Shown piece by piece: positions 53,528 to 62,502 of a DNA stretch of 64,000 bases; position 1 is the first letter of the stretch, and the number at the start of each line of letters is the position of its first letter. Made by a program: the position numbers and the translations under genes. Where the stretch lies: NCBI GenBank assembly GCA_016125385.1, contig WGLV01000037.1:25577-89576 (forward strand), read 5' to 3'. The notes under the pieces were generated by a model that was given only the letters and a program-made list of their open reading frames with translations, did no database searches and had not been told where the DNA came from. The DNA comes from a bacterium (GTDB lineage Bacteria > Hinthialibacterota > Hinthialibacteria > Hinthialibacterales > Hinthialibacteraceae).

Positions 53528-56461
53528 TCAGGGAAGGCGGATATGAAGATACGCCGGTTCAAGCGCGTAAGGCGTCTTTCCATTCTCCCACTCGGCTTCG
53601 GCGGAGAGGCGCACGATCCAGACGGGGTTGCGCACAACCGCCGCGCCCACGATGGCGCTGACCGGCAGCATGGCTTCAACGCCGTCATTCGAAAAGGCGA
53701 TGCGCCATTCCGAAGCGGGCACGGGCTGATTCGGCTTGGGTAAAAAGTCTTTCACTTCTTTGGGCAATCCATCAAAGACACCCTGTTGCAAGACGTCCAT
53801 CAGATTGATCTGGGGCTTTGTTTCATCCACCGCGAGATCGTAGGGGTCGTCCTGAACGATTTTGTAATCCTGCTTGCTCTGGTTCCACGTTTCGCCGTCG
53901 CGTTTGGCTTCGGCTGAAAAGCGCATGTATCGCGCATAGTCGCGCCAGGGGGAGACATCAATTTTCGTCTTCAGACTTTTCGCGGGGCTGGCCGAATGAG
54001 GCAGGGCGAACGCCAGGTAGATTGAATCGCCCGCTTGCGCAACGAAAACTCCCGCGTCATCACCCGCGATCAGGCGATCGGCGCCGGCCCATTCCTCTTT
54101 TCCAATCGATCCGTCGATGGACGGCGCGGCGGGAATGTAGGGAACGATTTGTACGCCTTCGGGCTGCTCACCCTGAGTGAGCGCGGCTTCAACCCGCGCG
54201 GCGGGCGCGAGCGGCGAGCTGGGGTATTTTGAATTGAGCGCCTCAAACAACACTCGCGCGGCGTCGGCTTCACCCCGGTTGCGTTTACCCACCGCCACGC
54301 CGAACAGAGACGCGTCAGGCAGCGCGTTGGCATGGTTGGACGCGAAGGCCTCGATCTCGGAAGCGATCTGTTCGGGAGAATCGCCGCCGCGCGCCATTTC
54401 GCGCAACACCAGCATCGAAGTCACCGGATTGGCCTGAAGCGCGGTGTCGAACACTTCATCGGCGGCGTTCAGGTTTCCGCTTTTGGCTAGCAAGCTCGCC
54501 AGCGCGCCAAGGTAATCAGCGTTACCGGGCTGATGTTTAATCAACTCGCGATACAGCCGGACCGCCCGTTCATCATCGCCGCGCGCGGCGCAATCGCGCG
54601 CCCACTCGGCGATGAGCGACTCAAATCCGAGCGAAACCTCGTGGCGCTCAATGTTGCTGATGCTGGGGGTGGCGCGCAGGTCGCGAGCCAGCGTCCATTT
54701 TTCAGAGACGACGCCGTCTTCGCCGAATTCGGTGCGTTTGGCGGCGGCGCGGTAAATCTGCAGGCAACCCAGGTAATAGCCGACGCGGTCAACTATGGCT
54801 TTAACCACCCGTTGTTCTTCTTCGCTCTTGGTCGGATCAAGGCCGGAGAGCGACGCCATGCGCATCATCGATTCACGATTGGCGTAAAATTCAGCCGCGA
54901 CGTCCTGAAACGAAAGTTTATTGGCTTTTTCTTTCAGATAGGGCTGCATGGACTGATATTCGCGGTTGGTGGAGATGCCCGGCCTGGCGCCGGCGTTCAC
55001 GTCAAGCATCTCTTTCAGCAGGTTCAGATCGGAAGAGATCAGCAGTTTGCCGTCATGAACGCCCAGACAGGGAGATATCGGAATCAAGGGGATGAGAGCG
55101 CCAAAGCTGGTGATCTGCGCGCCGCGATACAGTTCGGTATTGAGCGTAACAGGAATCTTGAACTGTTCGAGCGTGGACTGAATGGTCTGTTCAAGTTTTT
55201 TCAACGCATCGTTCAGCTTCTTTTCATCCGCGATCTCGATGATGAGAGCAATGCGATTGACGGGCGCGACCGAGTTGAGATCAAGCACCGGCCGGACGAG
55301 GCAGAACGAATCGCCCATCCATGAGAAGACGTCGTTTTCAAGATCAACGTTGAACTGCTTGAGTTGATCGAGCGCACCGTTCACCCATTCATCGCCATGC
55401 GGGACGTCTTCCAGCACCGAGCGCACCATCTCCCAGCAATCTTTGGGATGAAGGACGTTAAAGTACGTGAACGATCCGGTGGTACGGGGCAGGTACGATT
55501 CCCAGGGGAAATTGGCCGGTTCACGCTGAAGGATCTTCGCGGCGGTTTCATTGAGACGGTCCGGGATCAGTCGGGTGAAACCGGTCATCCGCGTGACGCC
55601 GTCATCCTGCCGGATGCTGGCCCAACCATTAGCGCGAACGGCGCCCAGCGCTTCCAGAACCGTCCGAGCGGTTTTGAGGCCTTCGCTGGCTTTCTCGTCG
55701 ATGACGCCGGTGGCGCTGGCGATGGAGTCGATCATGGCGACGCCCGCGTCAGCCACGCCTGAAATCGGGAAATAGAAGGTATACGAACGGCGCTCGGGCA
55801 GGCGGTCGATCACCTCGCGGTATGGAGGAGAATCGGCGAGCGTCAACTCGGCGTATTCGATCCTGTCGAGCAGCGTGATCAGAAACGGTTTACTTGTGGT
55901 AACGAAGAGGTGGTTCTCATAAATGGAATATGCCAGTCCGAGGCCGGGGATGCGCCCCGGGCCGAACAGCGAATGCAACTCGAGGCCGTCGTAGTTATCG
56001 TCTTCAATCTCGAACACCGGCGCCAGTGAACGGATGGACTCGAACAGGTTTTTCATCAATGCGCCCGCGCGTTCGGGGTCTTTGAGTTCAGCAATGTACA
56101 CCAGGGTGGGAATGCGGTTGAATCGCTCGCCAAACCCCGTGATCGCGAAACACCAGTGGCCGGCGCCAACGCCTTGCCAGTTTTCACGCGCGCCCGCCTC
56201 GCCCATCGCGGCGTTCCATTCGTTTTTCAAGACGCGCCATTCGAGAAAATCATCCATGCTGTCGCCCAGTTGAGCCATCGCCTCGTCAAAGTGAGTGAAC
56301 GAACGCGCGGCGTCGAGCGAGGCGTCTTGTTCAACAAACAGGACGGCGTCGGGCGGAATGATCCGGTCATACGGAGGCAGTTGTTTCTGAGCCGCCGCCG
56401 TGAGGGGCGACAACGCCAGCATGAGCAGCGCAATAAGATGGGCAAATCGCTTCATTCGCAT
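53528..56461 (-). CDS. Large exported DUF3352-like/TPR protein with CBM9-like C-terminus
   Basis: 977 residues from the ATG at 56461 (GGGAG upstream). The signal is HLIALLMLALSPLTAAAQ. Residues ~30-560 resemble DUF3352-type proteins (YDRIIPPDAVLFVEQDASL, and repeated 'Y.SIYENHLFVTTSKPFL'-like strands). At about 640-780 TPR-like repeats appear (CAARGDDERAVRLYRELIKHQPGNADYLGALASLLAKSGNL). The C-terminal ~200 residues resemble a CBM9-like sandwich (APSIDGSIGKEEWAGADRLI). No enzyme motif was found. It is the third gene of an ECF sigma / anti-sigma operon, so it may be a target or sensor of that system (inference). Confidence 0.6.
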   Translation of the reverse strand: MRMKRFAHLIALLMLALSPLTAAAQKQLPPYDRIIPPDAVLFVEQDASLDAARSFTHFDEAMAQLGDSMDDFLEWRVLKNEWNAAMGEAGARENWQGVGAGHWCFAITGFGERFNRIPTLVYIAELKDPERAGALMKNLFESIRSLAPVFEIEDDNYDGLELHSLFGPGRIPGLGLAYSIYENHLFVTTSKPFLITLLDRIEYAELTLADSPPYREVIDRLPERRSYTFYFPISGVADAGVAMIDSIASATGVIDEKASEGLKTARTVLEALGAVRANGWASIRQDDGVTRMTGFTRLIPDRLNETAAKILQREPANFPWESYLPRTTGSFTYFNVLHPKDCWEMVRSVLEDVPHGDEWVNGALDQLKQFNVDLENDVFSWMGDSFCLVRPVLDLNSVAPVNRIALIIEIADEKKLNDALKKLEQTIQSTLEQFKIPVTLNTELYRGAQITSFGALIPLIPISPCLGVHDGKLLISSDLNLLKEMLDVNAGARPGISTNREYQSMQPYLKEKANKLSFQDVAAEFYANRESMMRMASLSGLDPTKSEEEQRVVKAIVDRVGYYLGCLQIYRAAAKRTEFGEDGVVSEKWTLARDLRATPSISNIERHEVSLGFESLIAEWARDCAARGDDERAVRLYRELIKHQPGNADYLGALASLLAKSGNLNAADEVFDTALQANPVTSMLVLREMARGGDSPEQIASEIEAFASNHANALPDASLFGVAVGKRNRGEADAARVLFEALNSKYPSSPLAPAARVEAALTQGEQPEGVQIVPYIPAAPSIDGSIGKEEWAGADRLIAGDDAGVFVAQAGDSIYLAFALPHSASPAKSLKTKIDVSPWRDYARYMRFSAEAKRDGETWNQSKQDYKIVQDDPYDLAVDETKPQINLMDVLQQGVFDGLPKEVKDFLPKPNQPVPASEWRIAFSNDGVEAMLPVSAIVGAAVVRNPVWIVRLSAEAEWENGKTPYALEPAYLHIRLP

Positions 56462-56592
56462 GGAAACTCTCCCGATTTTTTCAACATGTGCGCAAATCAG
56501 CGATCCGGATGGATCGAAAGGTTGCCGTATTCGTTCAGGCGTCGAGCCGGACATTCACTCCGTTTACGGCGCCGTTCATTCTTCGCGAGCGG

Positions 56593-57405
56593 TTAAAACA
56601 CCGTGACGAAGCCCAGTACCGACGCGCCGAGCCCGATCAGCGTCTCGCGTTCCTTGATCTTCTGTAACTGGGTGATGGCGTCGCCGCCGTCATCCATGGT
56701 TTGATCGTCGGAATCCTCATCGCTCCGAGCCGCCGCGGACGTATTCGTCCCGCCATCGCGAATCGCCTTCACGCCCGCCTGAAGCGCCCCCAGAGCGAGA
56801 GCGGCGTCGGATTTGGTAGCGATGGCGGTATAGGTCTGTTTGATCGGCTGGCTGTTTTCAGCCAGTGTTTCAACGCCCTTCGCGGCGGTGGAGGTAGCGA
56901 GATTGGCCACCGCCATCCAGGCCTGACGTTGAATGGGGTCAAGCGCGGGAGCGCCGTTTTTGGCGCCGGCGCCGTTTCCTGAAATCATGCTCATAATGAC
57001 GCCAATGCCCGAGTCATCCCGTTCAGGGGCCTGTGCGAACCGCGCGCCGTCAGCCTGATCGCCGGGCAGGTAATACAACGCCATCGCGCAGAGCATTACG
57101 GCGACGCAGGCGGCCATCAGAAAGCGGGGAGCCAGCAGAAACGTCCAGCCGGGCGCGCGCCGGGGCGCGGGACGAGCCAGCCGTTGATGGACCTGCTGGA
57201 CCGTATCGGAAATTAACGCCTCGACGCGTTCGTCGGCGAGATCGTCTCGCAGCGCGCCGTCAAAGCAGGCGAATTCGTCATAAAGACGTCGGGCGTCAGG
57301 GTCGTTGCGCAGCGCCCGTTCAACGCGAAGGGCGTCCTCACCGGAAAGCAACCCGTCGTAGTACATCGAGATTTCGTTGGGCGTGACATGTTTTGGGTCG
57401 GTCAT
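56593..57405 (-). CDS. Putative anti-sigma factor with one TM helix
   Basis: 270 residues. The N-terminal ~90 residues are cytoplasmic and helical (EISMYYDGLLSGEDALRVERALRNDPDARRLYDEF), similar in layout to anti-sigma domains but lacking the CxxC of zinc-type ZAS proteins. A single membrane helix lies at about 95-113 (FLMAACVAVMLCAMALYYL). The extracytoplasmic part is low in recognisable domains. It starts 26 nt after the ECF sigma gene (AAGGGG upstream), the classical anti-sigma position. The assignment is from context and topology. Confidence 0.65.
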   Translation of the reverse strand: MTDPKHVTPNEISMYYDGLLSGEDALRVERALRNDPDARRLYDEFACFDGALRDDLADERVEALISDTVQQVHQRLARPAPRRAPGWTFLLAPRFLMAACVAVMLCAMALYYLPGDQADGARFAQAPERDDSGIGVIMSMISGNGAGAKNGAPALDPIQRQAWMAVANLATSTAAKGVETLAENSQPIKQTYTAIATKSDAALALGALQAGVKAIRDGGTNTSAAARSDEDSDDQTMDDGGDAITQLQKIKERETLIGLGASVLGFVTVF

Positions 57406-57431
57406 CGCGTCATCCCCTTGATTCGCGCGGA

Positions 57432-58136
57432 TTAGTCCGCGCTTCCGTAGACTTCATTCAACACGGGGCGAAGCAGCAGCGAGAGGCGTTTTCGCGCGGC
57501 GAAGAGAGTGGTTCCCACCGTCTGTTCGCTGCACCCCATGATGTCGGATATCTCTTTCATCGAAAGCCCTTCACAGCTGCGCAGGGTCATCGCCATGCGC
57601 TGTTTTTGCGGCAGCGAGCCGATCGCCGCCAGAATGGCCTCCTGCTGGGCGTTCTGGCAGGCCGCCTCGTCCGGCCTCGGATCGCTGCGATCGTCGATGG
57701 ACGCGGCTTCGATCATGGCCAGCGTTTCCGGCGCCTGATGATCGACGGCGGTCACCCGGCCGGGCTTATGCTTACGGAAGTAGTCGACGCAGAGGTTATT
57801 GGCGGTGCGGAAGAGCCATGACTTGATGCTCTTGTCCTCGCGCAGGCTGGCGAGAGAGCGATGGAGACGAACGAACGTCTCCTGCAGCAGATCGCGTGCT
57901 TCATCTTCATCGCGCACCATGCGGTAAATGAAGTGGAACAACGTCTTCTGATAGCGTTCCACGATCTGATTAAACCCCCGCTGGCTTCCGTTTTTCCAAA
58001 GCCGAAGCGACTGGGCGTCGAGCTCCCGATCGGTTGGCTCCGCCACCCCGGGGGGAGACATCTGCAATATAGTCAAAGCCTTATCTCCCACGAGTGCCTC
58101 TGGCGTCCGGCCTCCACCCCATAATACGGAATCCAT
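57432..58136 (-). CDS. ECF-type RNA polymerase sigma factor
   Basis: About 234 residues. The sigma2 region is FNQIVERYQKTLFHFIYRMVRDEDEARDLLQETFVRLH (sigma 2.1-2.2), then SWLFRTANNLCVDYFRKHKPG (2.4). Sigma4 is LPQKQRMAMTLRSCEGLSMKEISDIMGCSEQTVGTTLFAARKRL, with a helix-turn-helix. A ~90-residue linker includes QAPETLAMIEAASIDDRSDPRPDEAA. ATGs at 58154, 58136 and 58061 are all possible, and none has a strong SD. It is followed by the putative anti-sigma factor and the large exported protein, which together form an apparent signalling operon. Confidence 0.92.
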   Translation of the reverse strand: MDSVLWGGGRTPEALVGDKALTILQMSPPGVAEPTDRELDAQSLRLWKNGSQRGFNQIVERYQKTLFHFIYRMVRDEDEARDLLQETFVRLHRSLASLREDKSIKSWLFRTANNLCVDYFRKHKPGRVTAVDHQAPETLAMIEAASIDDRSDPRPDEAACQNAQQEAILAAIGSLPQKQRMAMTLRSCEGLSMKEISDIMGCSEQTVGTTLFAARKRLSLLLRPVLNEVYGSAD

Positions 58137-58471
58137 GGGCCTGATATTTATCATGCGATCGAAAAAATCCCCAACTTTGTACGAACCATTCCCACGCTCG
58201 CCCCCGGATCGGAGCGGCCATGAAAAAATCGCAAATTCAGGTAAAGATAACACGCTCTGTTTTCGTACTATACAAAAAATCGACGCCCTGACCTGATAAT
58301 TCGGGATTGGAACCGATGTGCAATAAGCCGCCATAGGATTTCACCAGGGAAGACGGCGCGCCCACGATATTGTATGATGAGCGCGTCTGCGATTGATTGA
58401 ACCGCCCGCATGGGGCGGAACTGAACCGGGAAACAACCATCTAACGTCATCAGTAGCCAGGAATCGAATTT
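58137..58471. promoter_or_regulatory. Divergent intergenic region between ECF sigma and ABC operon
   Basis: About 335 nt with no credible gene. It must hold promoters for both directions. An ECF factor often activates its own operon, but no clear AAC-type -35 was picked out by eye. Confidence 0.45.
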
Positions 58472-59437
58472 ATGACGAACGAGACTCCAGCCATCGCGCT
58501 AGACCATCTTACCGTATCTCTCGGCGCCAAAACAATTCTTCACGATCTGACAGTGGAAGCGCCGGCGGGCGGCATCGGTCTGCTCGGCCCCAACGGCGCC
58601 GGGAAAAGCACGCTGCTCAAAACGCTGATGGGCTTTCTCAAACCGGATTATGGAACCGCGTCCGTCTTTGGCTACCGCCCCGATCATGACGCGGCGAGCG
58701 TTCGGCAGATGTTGGGTTACATGCCCGAAGAAGACGCCTACATACCCGGCATGACGGGCGTGGAATTTATCGCCTACAACGCGCAACTCTGCGGGTTGCC
58801 GCCCAACGAGGCGATTCTGCGCGCGCACCAGGTCTTGCATTATTGCGGGCTGGGCGAAGCGCGCTACCGCAAGATCGACACTTACTCAACCGGCATGCGT
58901 CAACGCATCAAACTGGCGCAGGCGCTGGCGCACGACCCCAAGCTGATGCTGCTCGACGAGCCGACCAACGGCCTCGACCCCGAGGGCCGCAAGGCGATGT
59001 TGAACCTGATTGAAGATATCACGAAAAACAAAGGAATCTCCGTCATTCTGTCGAGCCACCTGCTGCCCGACGTGGAATCGGTCTGCCAGCACGTCGTGGT
59101 TCTGTTCAAGGGTCAGATCGCGGCGTCAGGCCGCATCGAACAACTGAAACAGATGACTCAGACCGCCTATATCGTCCGAGTAAAAAATGGCGAAGACGCT
59201 TTTCAGCAGGCGATCATCGCCATGGGCGGAGAATGCGTCCTGAACGAAAAGGGTCTGTTCCGCGTCACTTTCAGCGAAGGGATGGGGACCCGCGAAATCT
59301 TCATGGCGGCGCGGGAATCCAACTCACAGATCCGGCAATTGCGGCGCGAGGAGATGACCTTGCAGGAAGTATTCGCCAAAGCGATCGGCGGCGCCGGAGC
59401 GCAGCAGAATTCGGCTGGAATCGCCGCCGCCGTTTAA
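58472..59437 (+). CDS. ABC transporter ATP-binding protein, first pair
   Basis: 321 residues. Walker A is GLLGPNGAGKSTLLK, the ABC signature is YSTGMRQRIKLAQALA, Walker B is LMLLDEPTNGLDPEGR, and the H-loop is in SSHLLPD. A C-terminal ~80-residue extension follows, as in drug- or polysaccharide-exporting ABC-2 ATPases. AGGA lies 9 nt before the ATG. It energises the ABC-2 permease encoded 54 nt downstream. The cargo is unknown. No membrane segment is present. Confidence 0.93.
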   Translation: MTNETPAIALDHLTVSLGAKTILHDLTVEAPAGGIGLLGPNGAGKSTLLKTLMGFLKPDYGTASVFGYRPDHDAASVRQMLGYMPEEDAYIPGMTGVEFIAYNAQLCGLPPNEAILRAHQVLHYCGLGEARYRKIDTYSTGMRQRIKLAQALAHDPKLMLLDEPTNGLDPEGRKAMLNLIEDITKNKGISVILSSHLLPDVESVCQHVVVLFKGQIAASGRIEQLKQMTQTAYIVRVKNGEDAFQQAIIAMGGECVLNEKGLFRVTFSEGMGTREIFMAARESNSQIRQLRREEMTLQEVFAKAIGGAGAQQNSAGIAAAV

Positions 59438-59491
59438 TACCGGCGGCGCGCAACACACCGTTGAAGCCCAACGGTCAGGGAGGAAGCAGCC

Positions 59492-60385
59492 TTGCCTGTT
59501 TATACGCAAACCTATCGGCACTACACCGGCGAGTGGCGCTCACGCGCGCTGGCATGGACGGTGATCGCCGCGAACGGCATCAAGAAACGGTGGAGAAATA
59601 AAGGCTTCCGCTTGATTCTGTTTCTCGCGGGCGCGATGTTTCTGGCGTCGGCGGCGCGGTTGTACCTGGCCGCCAATCTCGACCTGATCGAGTTTTTCGA
59701 AATACCGACCCGGCGCATCAGCGAAATCCTCGCCATCAACGATCAGTTTTACTATCAATACCTGGAGGCGCAACAGTTCTGGTGCTTTTTCACCGCGCTG
59801 ATCTGCGGCGCCGGGGCGATTTCGACCGACCGGAAAACCAAGGCGTTGATTCTGTACCTCTCCAAACCGATCACACGATTCGATTACGTGTTCGGCAAGG
59901 CGGCGCACGTCGCGTTTTATCAATACATCATTACGATGGGTTTGGCGTTCGCGCTGATGCTGTTGAACGCAATCTTCACTGAAAACTGGATGAGCCTGTT
60001 CAACCTGCCGCTCATTCTGCGAATCTTCGCGTACAGCAACGTGGTGGTGTTGCCGCTGACGATTTTGAGCCTCACCCTGTCGGCGCTGATCCGCTCTCGC
60101 GAGATGTGCGCGGCGCTGTTCGCCGCGTTGTTCTGGTTGCCCTCGGTCATCATTCAATCGTTCCGGGGGCTGCTGGGCCGCTGGCTGTGGGGCTCCAGCG
60201 ATCCCGAATGGTGGTCGCTGTGTTCGCTGCCCAACCTGTGGGACCAGTTGGGCTCGGCGATATTCGGACAGCCGCTGCCGTTCGCGCCCCACTGGATTTA
60301 TCATCTGGCCGTGCTGGCCCTGTTCTGTGCGGCGATGGCTTTCGTCCTGCATCAGCGGATCGAAGCGGTGGAGGTGGTGGGCTGA
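59492..60385 (+). CDS. ABC-2 type permease, first pair
   Basis: 297 residues starting at TTG (59492), with GGAGG about 9 nt upstream. There are about six membrane helices. The first lies near RLILFLAGAMFLASAARLYLA, and ALICGAGAISTDRKTKALILYLSKPI is characteristic of ABC-2 permeases (short loop with 'R.T.al..yLs.P'). Its partner is the upstream ATPase. The stop overlaps the next ATPase start as TGATG. Substrate unknown. Confidence 0.85.
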   Translation: MPVYTQTYRHYTGEWRSRALAWTVIAANGIKKRWRNKGFRLILFLAGAMFLASAARLYLAANLDLIEFFEIPTRRISEILAINDQFYYQYLEAQQFWCFFTALICGAGAISTDRKTKALILYLSKPITRFDYVFGKAAHVAFYQYIITMGLAFALMLLNAIFTENWMSLFNLPLILRIFAYSNVVVLPLTILSLTLSALIRSREMCAALFAALFWLPSVIIQSFRGLLGRWLWGSSDPEWWSLCSLPNLWDQLGSAIFGQPLPFAPHWIYHLAVLALFCAAMAFVLHQRIEAVEVVG

Positions 60386-61305
60386 TGGCCGAGGTCTCCC
60401 TGCAAAACGTATCGAAGTGGTACGGCGAAGTCATCGGCGTCAGCGACGTAACCACTGTGTTACGCCCCGGCGTCACCGGACTGCTGGGCCCCAACGGCGC
60501 GGGCAAAACCACCCTTTTCAAGGTTTTGACCGGGCTGATGCCGCCCGACACCGGCCGCGTTACGCTTGATGGCGCCCCGATCTGGAACAACCCGGCGATC
60601 TATCATCGCATCGGATTTTGCCCTTCGGCGGAGAACATGTACGAGCAGCTGACCGGGTTTGAGTTTTTGACCTACATGGCCCGGCTCAACGGCATGAACG
60701 ACGCCGACGCGCGCGAACGGGCGATGACCACGCTGGGCGAAGTGGGGCTGACCGAAGCCGCGCACAAGCCCATCGGCGCCTACAGCAAGGGCATGAGGCA
60801 GCGGGTCAAGCTGGGGCAGTCGATTCAGCATCAGCCCGACGTGCTCTATTTCGACGAACCGATGTCGGGCCTCGATCCGCTCGGACGCATCGACACCGTC
60901 AACCTGATTCACCGTTACGGCAAAGAGGGCAAGACGGTGGTGGTGTCGAGCCACATCCTTCACGAAATCGAAGAAATGACCAACACCATCATGCTGCTCA
61001 ACAACGGCATGCTGCTGGCTGAAGGCGTGGTGCATGAGATCCGCGAATTGATCGAAGAACAACCCCGCCAGGTGCGCATTGTGACACGGGAACTGAAGCG
61101 GCTCTCCAACCGGATCATTGAGTTTCCCGAAGTGAAAACCATCCGTTTCGGCGAAGAAGAAGGCGAACTGCTGATTCAGACGCATTCGCCCGATTCGTTT
61201 TTCCCGAAGCTGACGAATCTGATTCTGGAAGACGAGATTCCCATCGACGAGATGTCCACGACGGACGACGACCTGCAATCGGTCTTTGAGTATCTGGTGA
61301 AATGA
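60385..61305 (+). CDS. ABC transporter ATP-binding protein, second pair
   Basis: 306 residues from the ATG at 60385, which overlaps the previous stop; a longer frame into the permease gene is a shadow. Walker A is GLLGPNGAGKTTLFK, the signature is YSKGMRQRVKLGQSIQ, Walker B is VLYFDEPMSGLDPLGR, and the H-loop is in SSHILHE. A C-terminal regulatory extension follows. It is a paralogue of the 58472 ATPase and drives the permease at 61302. Confidence 0.93.
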   Translation: MAEVSLQNVSKWYGEVIGVSDVTTVLRPGVTGLLGPNGAGKTTLFKVLTGLMPPDTGRVTLDGAPIWNNPAIYHRIGFCPSAENMYEQLTGFEFLTYMARLNGMNDADARERAMTTLGEVGLTEAAHKPIGAYSKGMRQRVKLGQSIQHQPDVLYFDEPMSGLDPLGRIDTVNLIHRYGKEGKTVVVSSHILHEIEEMTNTIMLLNNGMLLAEGVVHEIRELIEEQPRQVRIVTRELKRLSNRIIEFPEVKTIRFGEEEGELLIQTHSPDSFFPKLTNLILEDEIPIDEMSTTDDDLQSVFEYLVK

Positions 61306-62171
61306 ACGCGAACCCTACTAACCCCACCGATCTGTTGAATCCGCTGGCCGCGCTGATCAGCGTCAACGCGCGCATGAAGTTGATGGGGCGCAGTCCGCTG
61401 TATCCCGTCATTCTGATTCTGCTTTCGCTGATGCCCGCCATTCTGTGGCGGCTGGTCTACGCCTGGCTGTCGCAGTACGCGGCGATCGAGAGCTCAATGA
61501 TCGACGCCTTCACGGTGTATTCGATCTTCTGCTCGACGCTGTTCATGCAGTTTTACGTACCGGGGCTGTCGCTGCTGATGGGGATGACCATCTTTTCAGA
61601 AGAGATTGAAAACGAGACGGTGATTTACCTGCTGTTGCGGCCGGTTCCGCGTTTCATCCTCGTTTTGGGCAAGTTTCTCTCCTACCTGGCCGTCTCATCC
61701 GGCCTGCTGGGCGTTTCGCTGGTGATGAGTTACCTGATCATCGGCAGCACGCCCGGCGCGGGCCTGATCACCAACCAGCTCGACTCGCTGGTGAAAGACT
61801 GGATGGTCTTTACCCTCGGCATGGCCGCCTACGGCGCGGTAATGATGCTGGTGGGGGTGTTTTTCAAACAGCGCCTGCTGGTCGGGCTGTTGTTGATGTT
61901 CGTGTGGGATACGACGGCGGCGTTTCTCCCCGGCAGCGCGTATCAATTCACGGTGCGCTATTACCTGTTCTCGATCTTTTCTCACGCGGACGCACAGAAT
62001 ACCACGCAGAATTTGTTCGATGCGATGAAGCAGATGCTCGGCATGCATCCTCACGCGTCAGCCTTCTCCGCCGTGCTGGTGTTGTGTCTGATCGTGACGG
62101 CGTGCGTGGCGTTGACCACCATGATCGTCAAACACCGCCCGCTCAAACTCGGCCAGCAGGAAGCGGACTGA
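61302..62171 (+). CDS. ABC-2 type permease, second pair
   Basis: 289 residues with about six membrane helices. FMQFYVPGLSLLMGMTIFSEEIENETVIYLLLRPVPRFILVLGKF carries the ABC-2 permease loop. The start overlaps the upstream ATPase stop as ATGA. It is the last gene of the operon with two ATPase-permease pairs, which may form separate transporters or one heteromeric complex. Cargo unknown. Confidence 0.87.
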   Translation: MNANPTNPTDLLNPLAALISVNARMKLMGRSPLYPVILILLSLMPAILWRLVYAWLSQYAAIESSMIDAFTVYSIFCSTLFMQFYVPGLSLLMGMTIFSEEIENETVIYLLLRPVPRFILVLGKFLSYLAVSSGLLGVSLVMSYLIIGSTPGAGLITNQLDSLVKDWMVFTLGMAAYGAVMMLVGVFFKQRLLVGLLLMFVWDTTAAFLPGSAYQFTVRYYLFSIFSHADAQNTTQNLFDAMKQMLGMHPHASAFSAVLVLCLIVTACVALTTMIVKHRPLKLGQQEAD

Positions 62172-62217
62172 CAAGATATACTATTCAGAGGAAATAACTC
62201 TCTATCGGTGAACGGAA

Positions 62218-62457
62218 TTGGTTCAGATTGGAATGCAGGAAGCCAAAATCCGGCTTGCGGAAATGATCGAACAGGTTCGCCAGGGCGGCGAGGTAACCAT
62301 CACTCGCCGCGGCGTCCCCGTCGCGCGGCTGGTTGCCGCCCACGAACAATCAACGGACAACGTCAAACGAGCGCTGGAAGAGGCGAAAAAAATCCGTTCA
62401 CGCCTCAGCCTGGGTGGGATAAGCATCCGAAGCCTGATTGATGAAGGCAGAAGGTGA
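62218..62457 (+). CDS. Phd/YefM-family antitoxin, apparently orphan
   Basis: 79 residues starting at TTG (62218). The Phd fold is clear: VQIGMQEAKIRLAEMIEQVRQGGEVTITRRGVPVARLVA. A C-terminal helix rich in Arg and Lys follows. Phd antitoxins bind DNA and neutralise Doc, VapC or RelE toxins encoded immediately downstream. Here the downstream space (62458-62502) has no toxin; only a 9-codon ORF overlaps the stop region. It may be a remnant or act on a toxin elsewhere. Confidence 0.82.
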   Translation: MVQIGMQEAKIRLAEMIEQVRQGGEVTITRRGVPVARLVAAHEQSTDNVKRALEEAKKIRSRLSLGGISIRSLIDEGRR

Positions 62458-62502
62458 TATTACGTTTTAAGCCAACGCCGAACCTCCAACTTCACTCAAG
62501 CG

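Noticed and set aside
60106..60384. N-terminal extension of the second ABC ATPase
   Set aside because: It would overlap the permease gene in another frame. The ATG at 60385 directly overlaps the permease stop and begins at the conserved domain.
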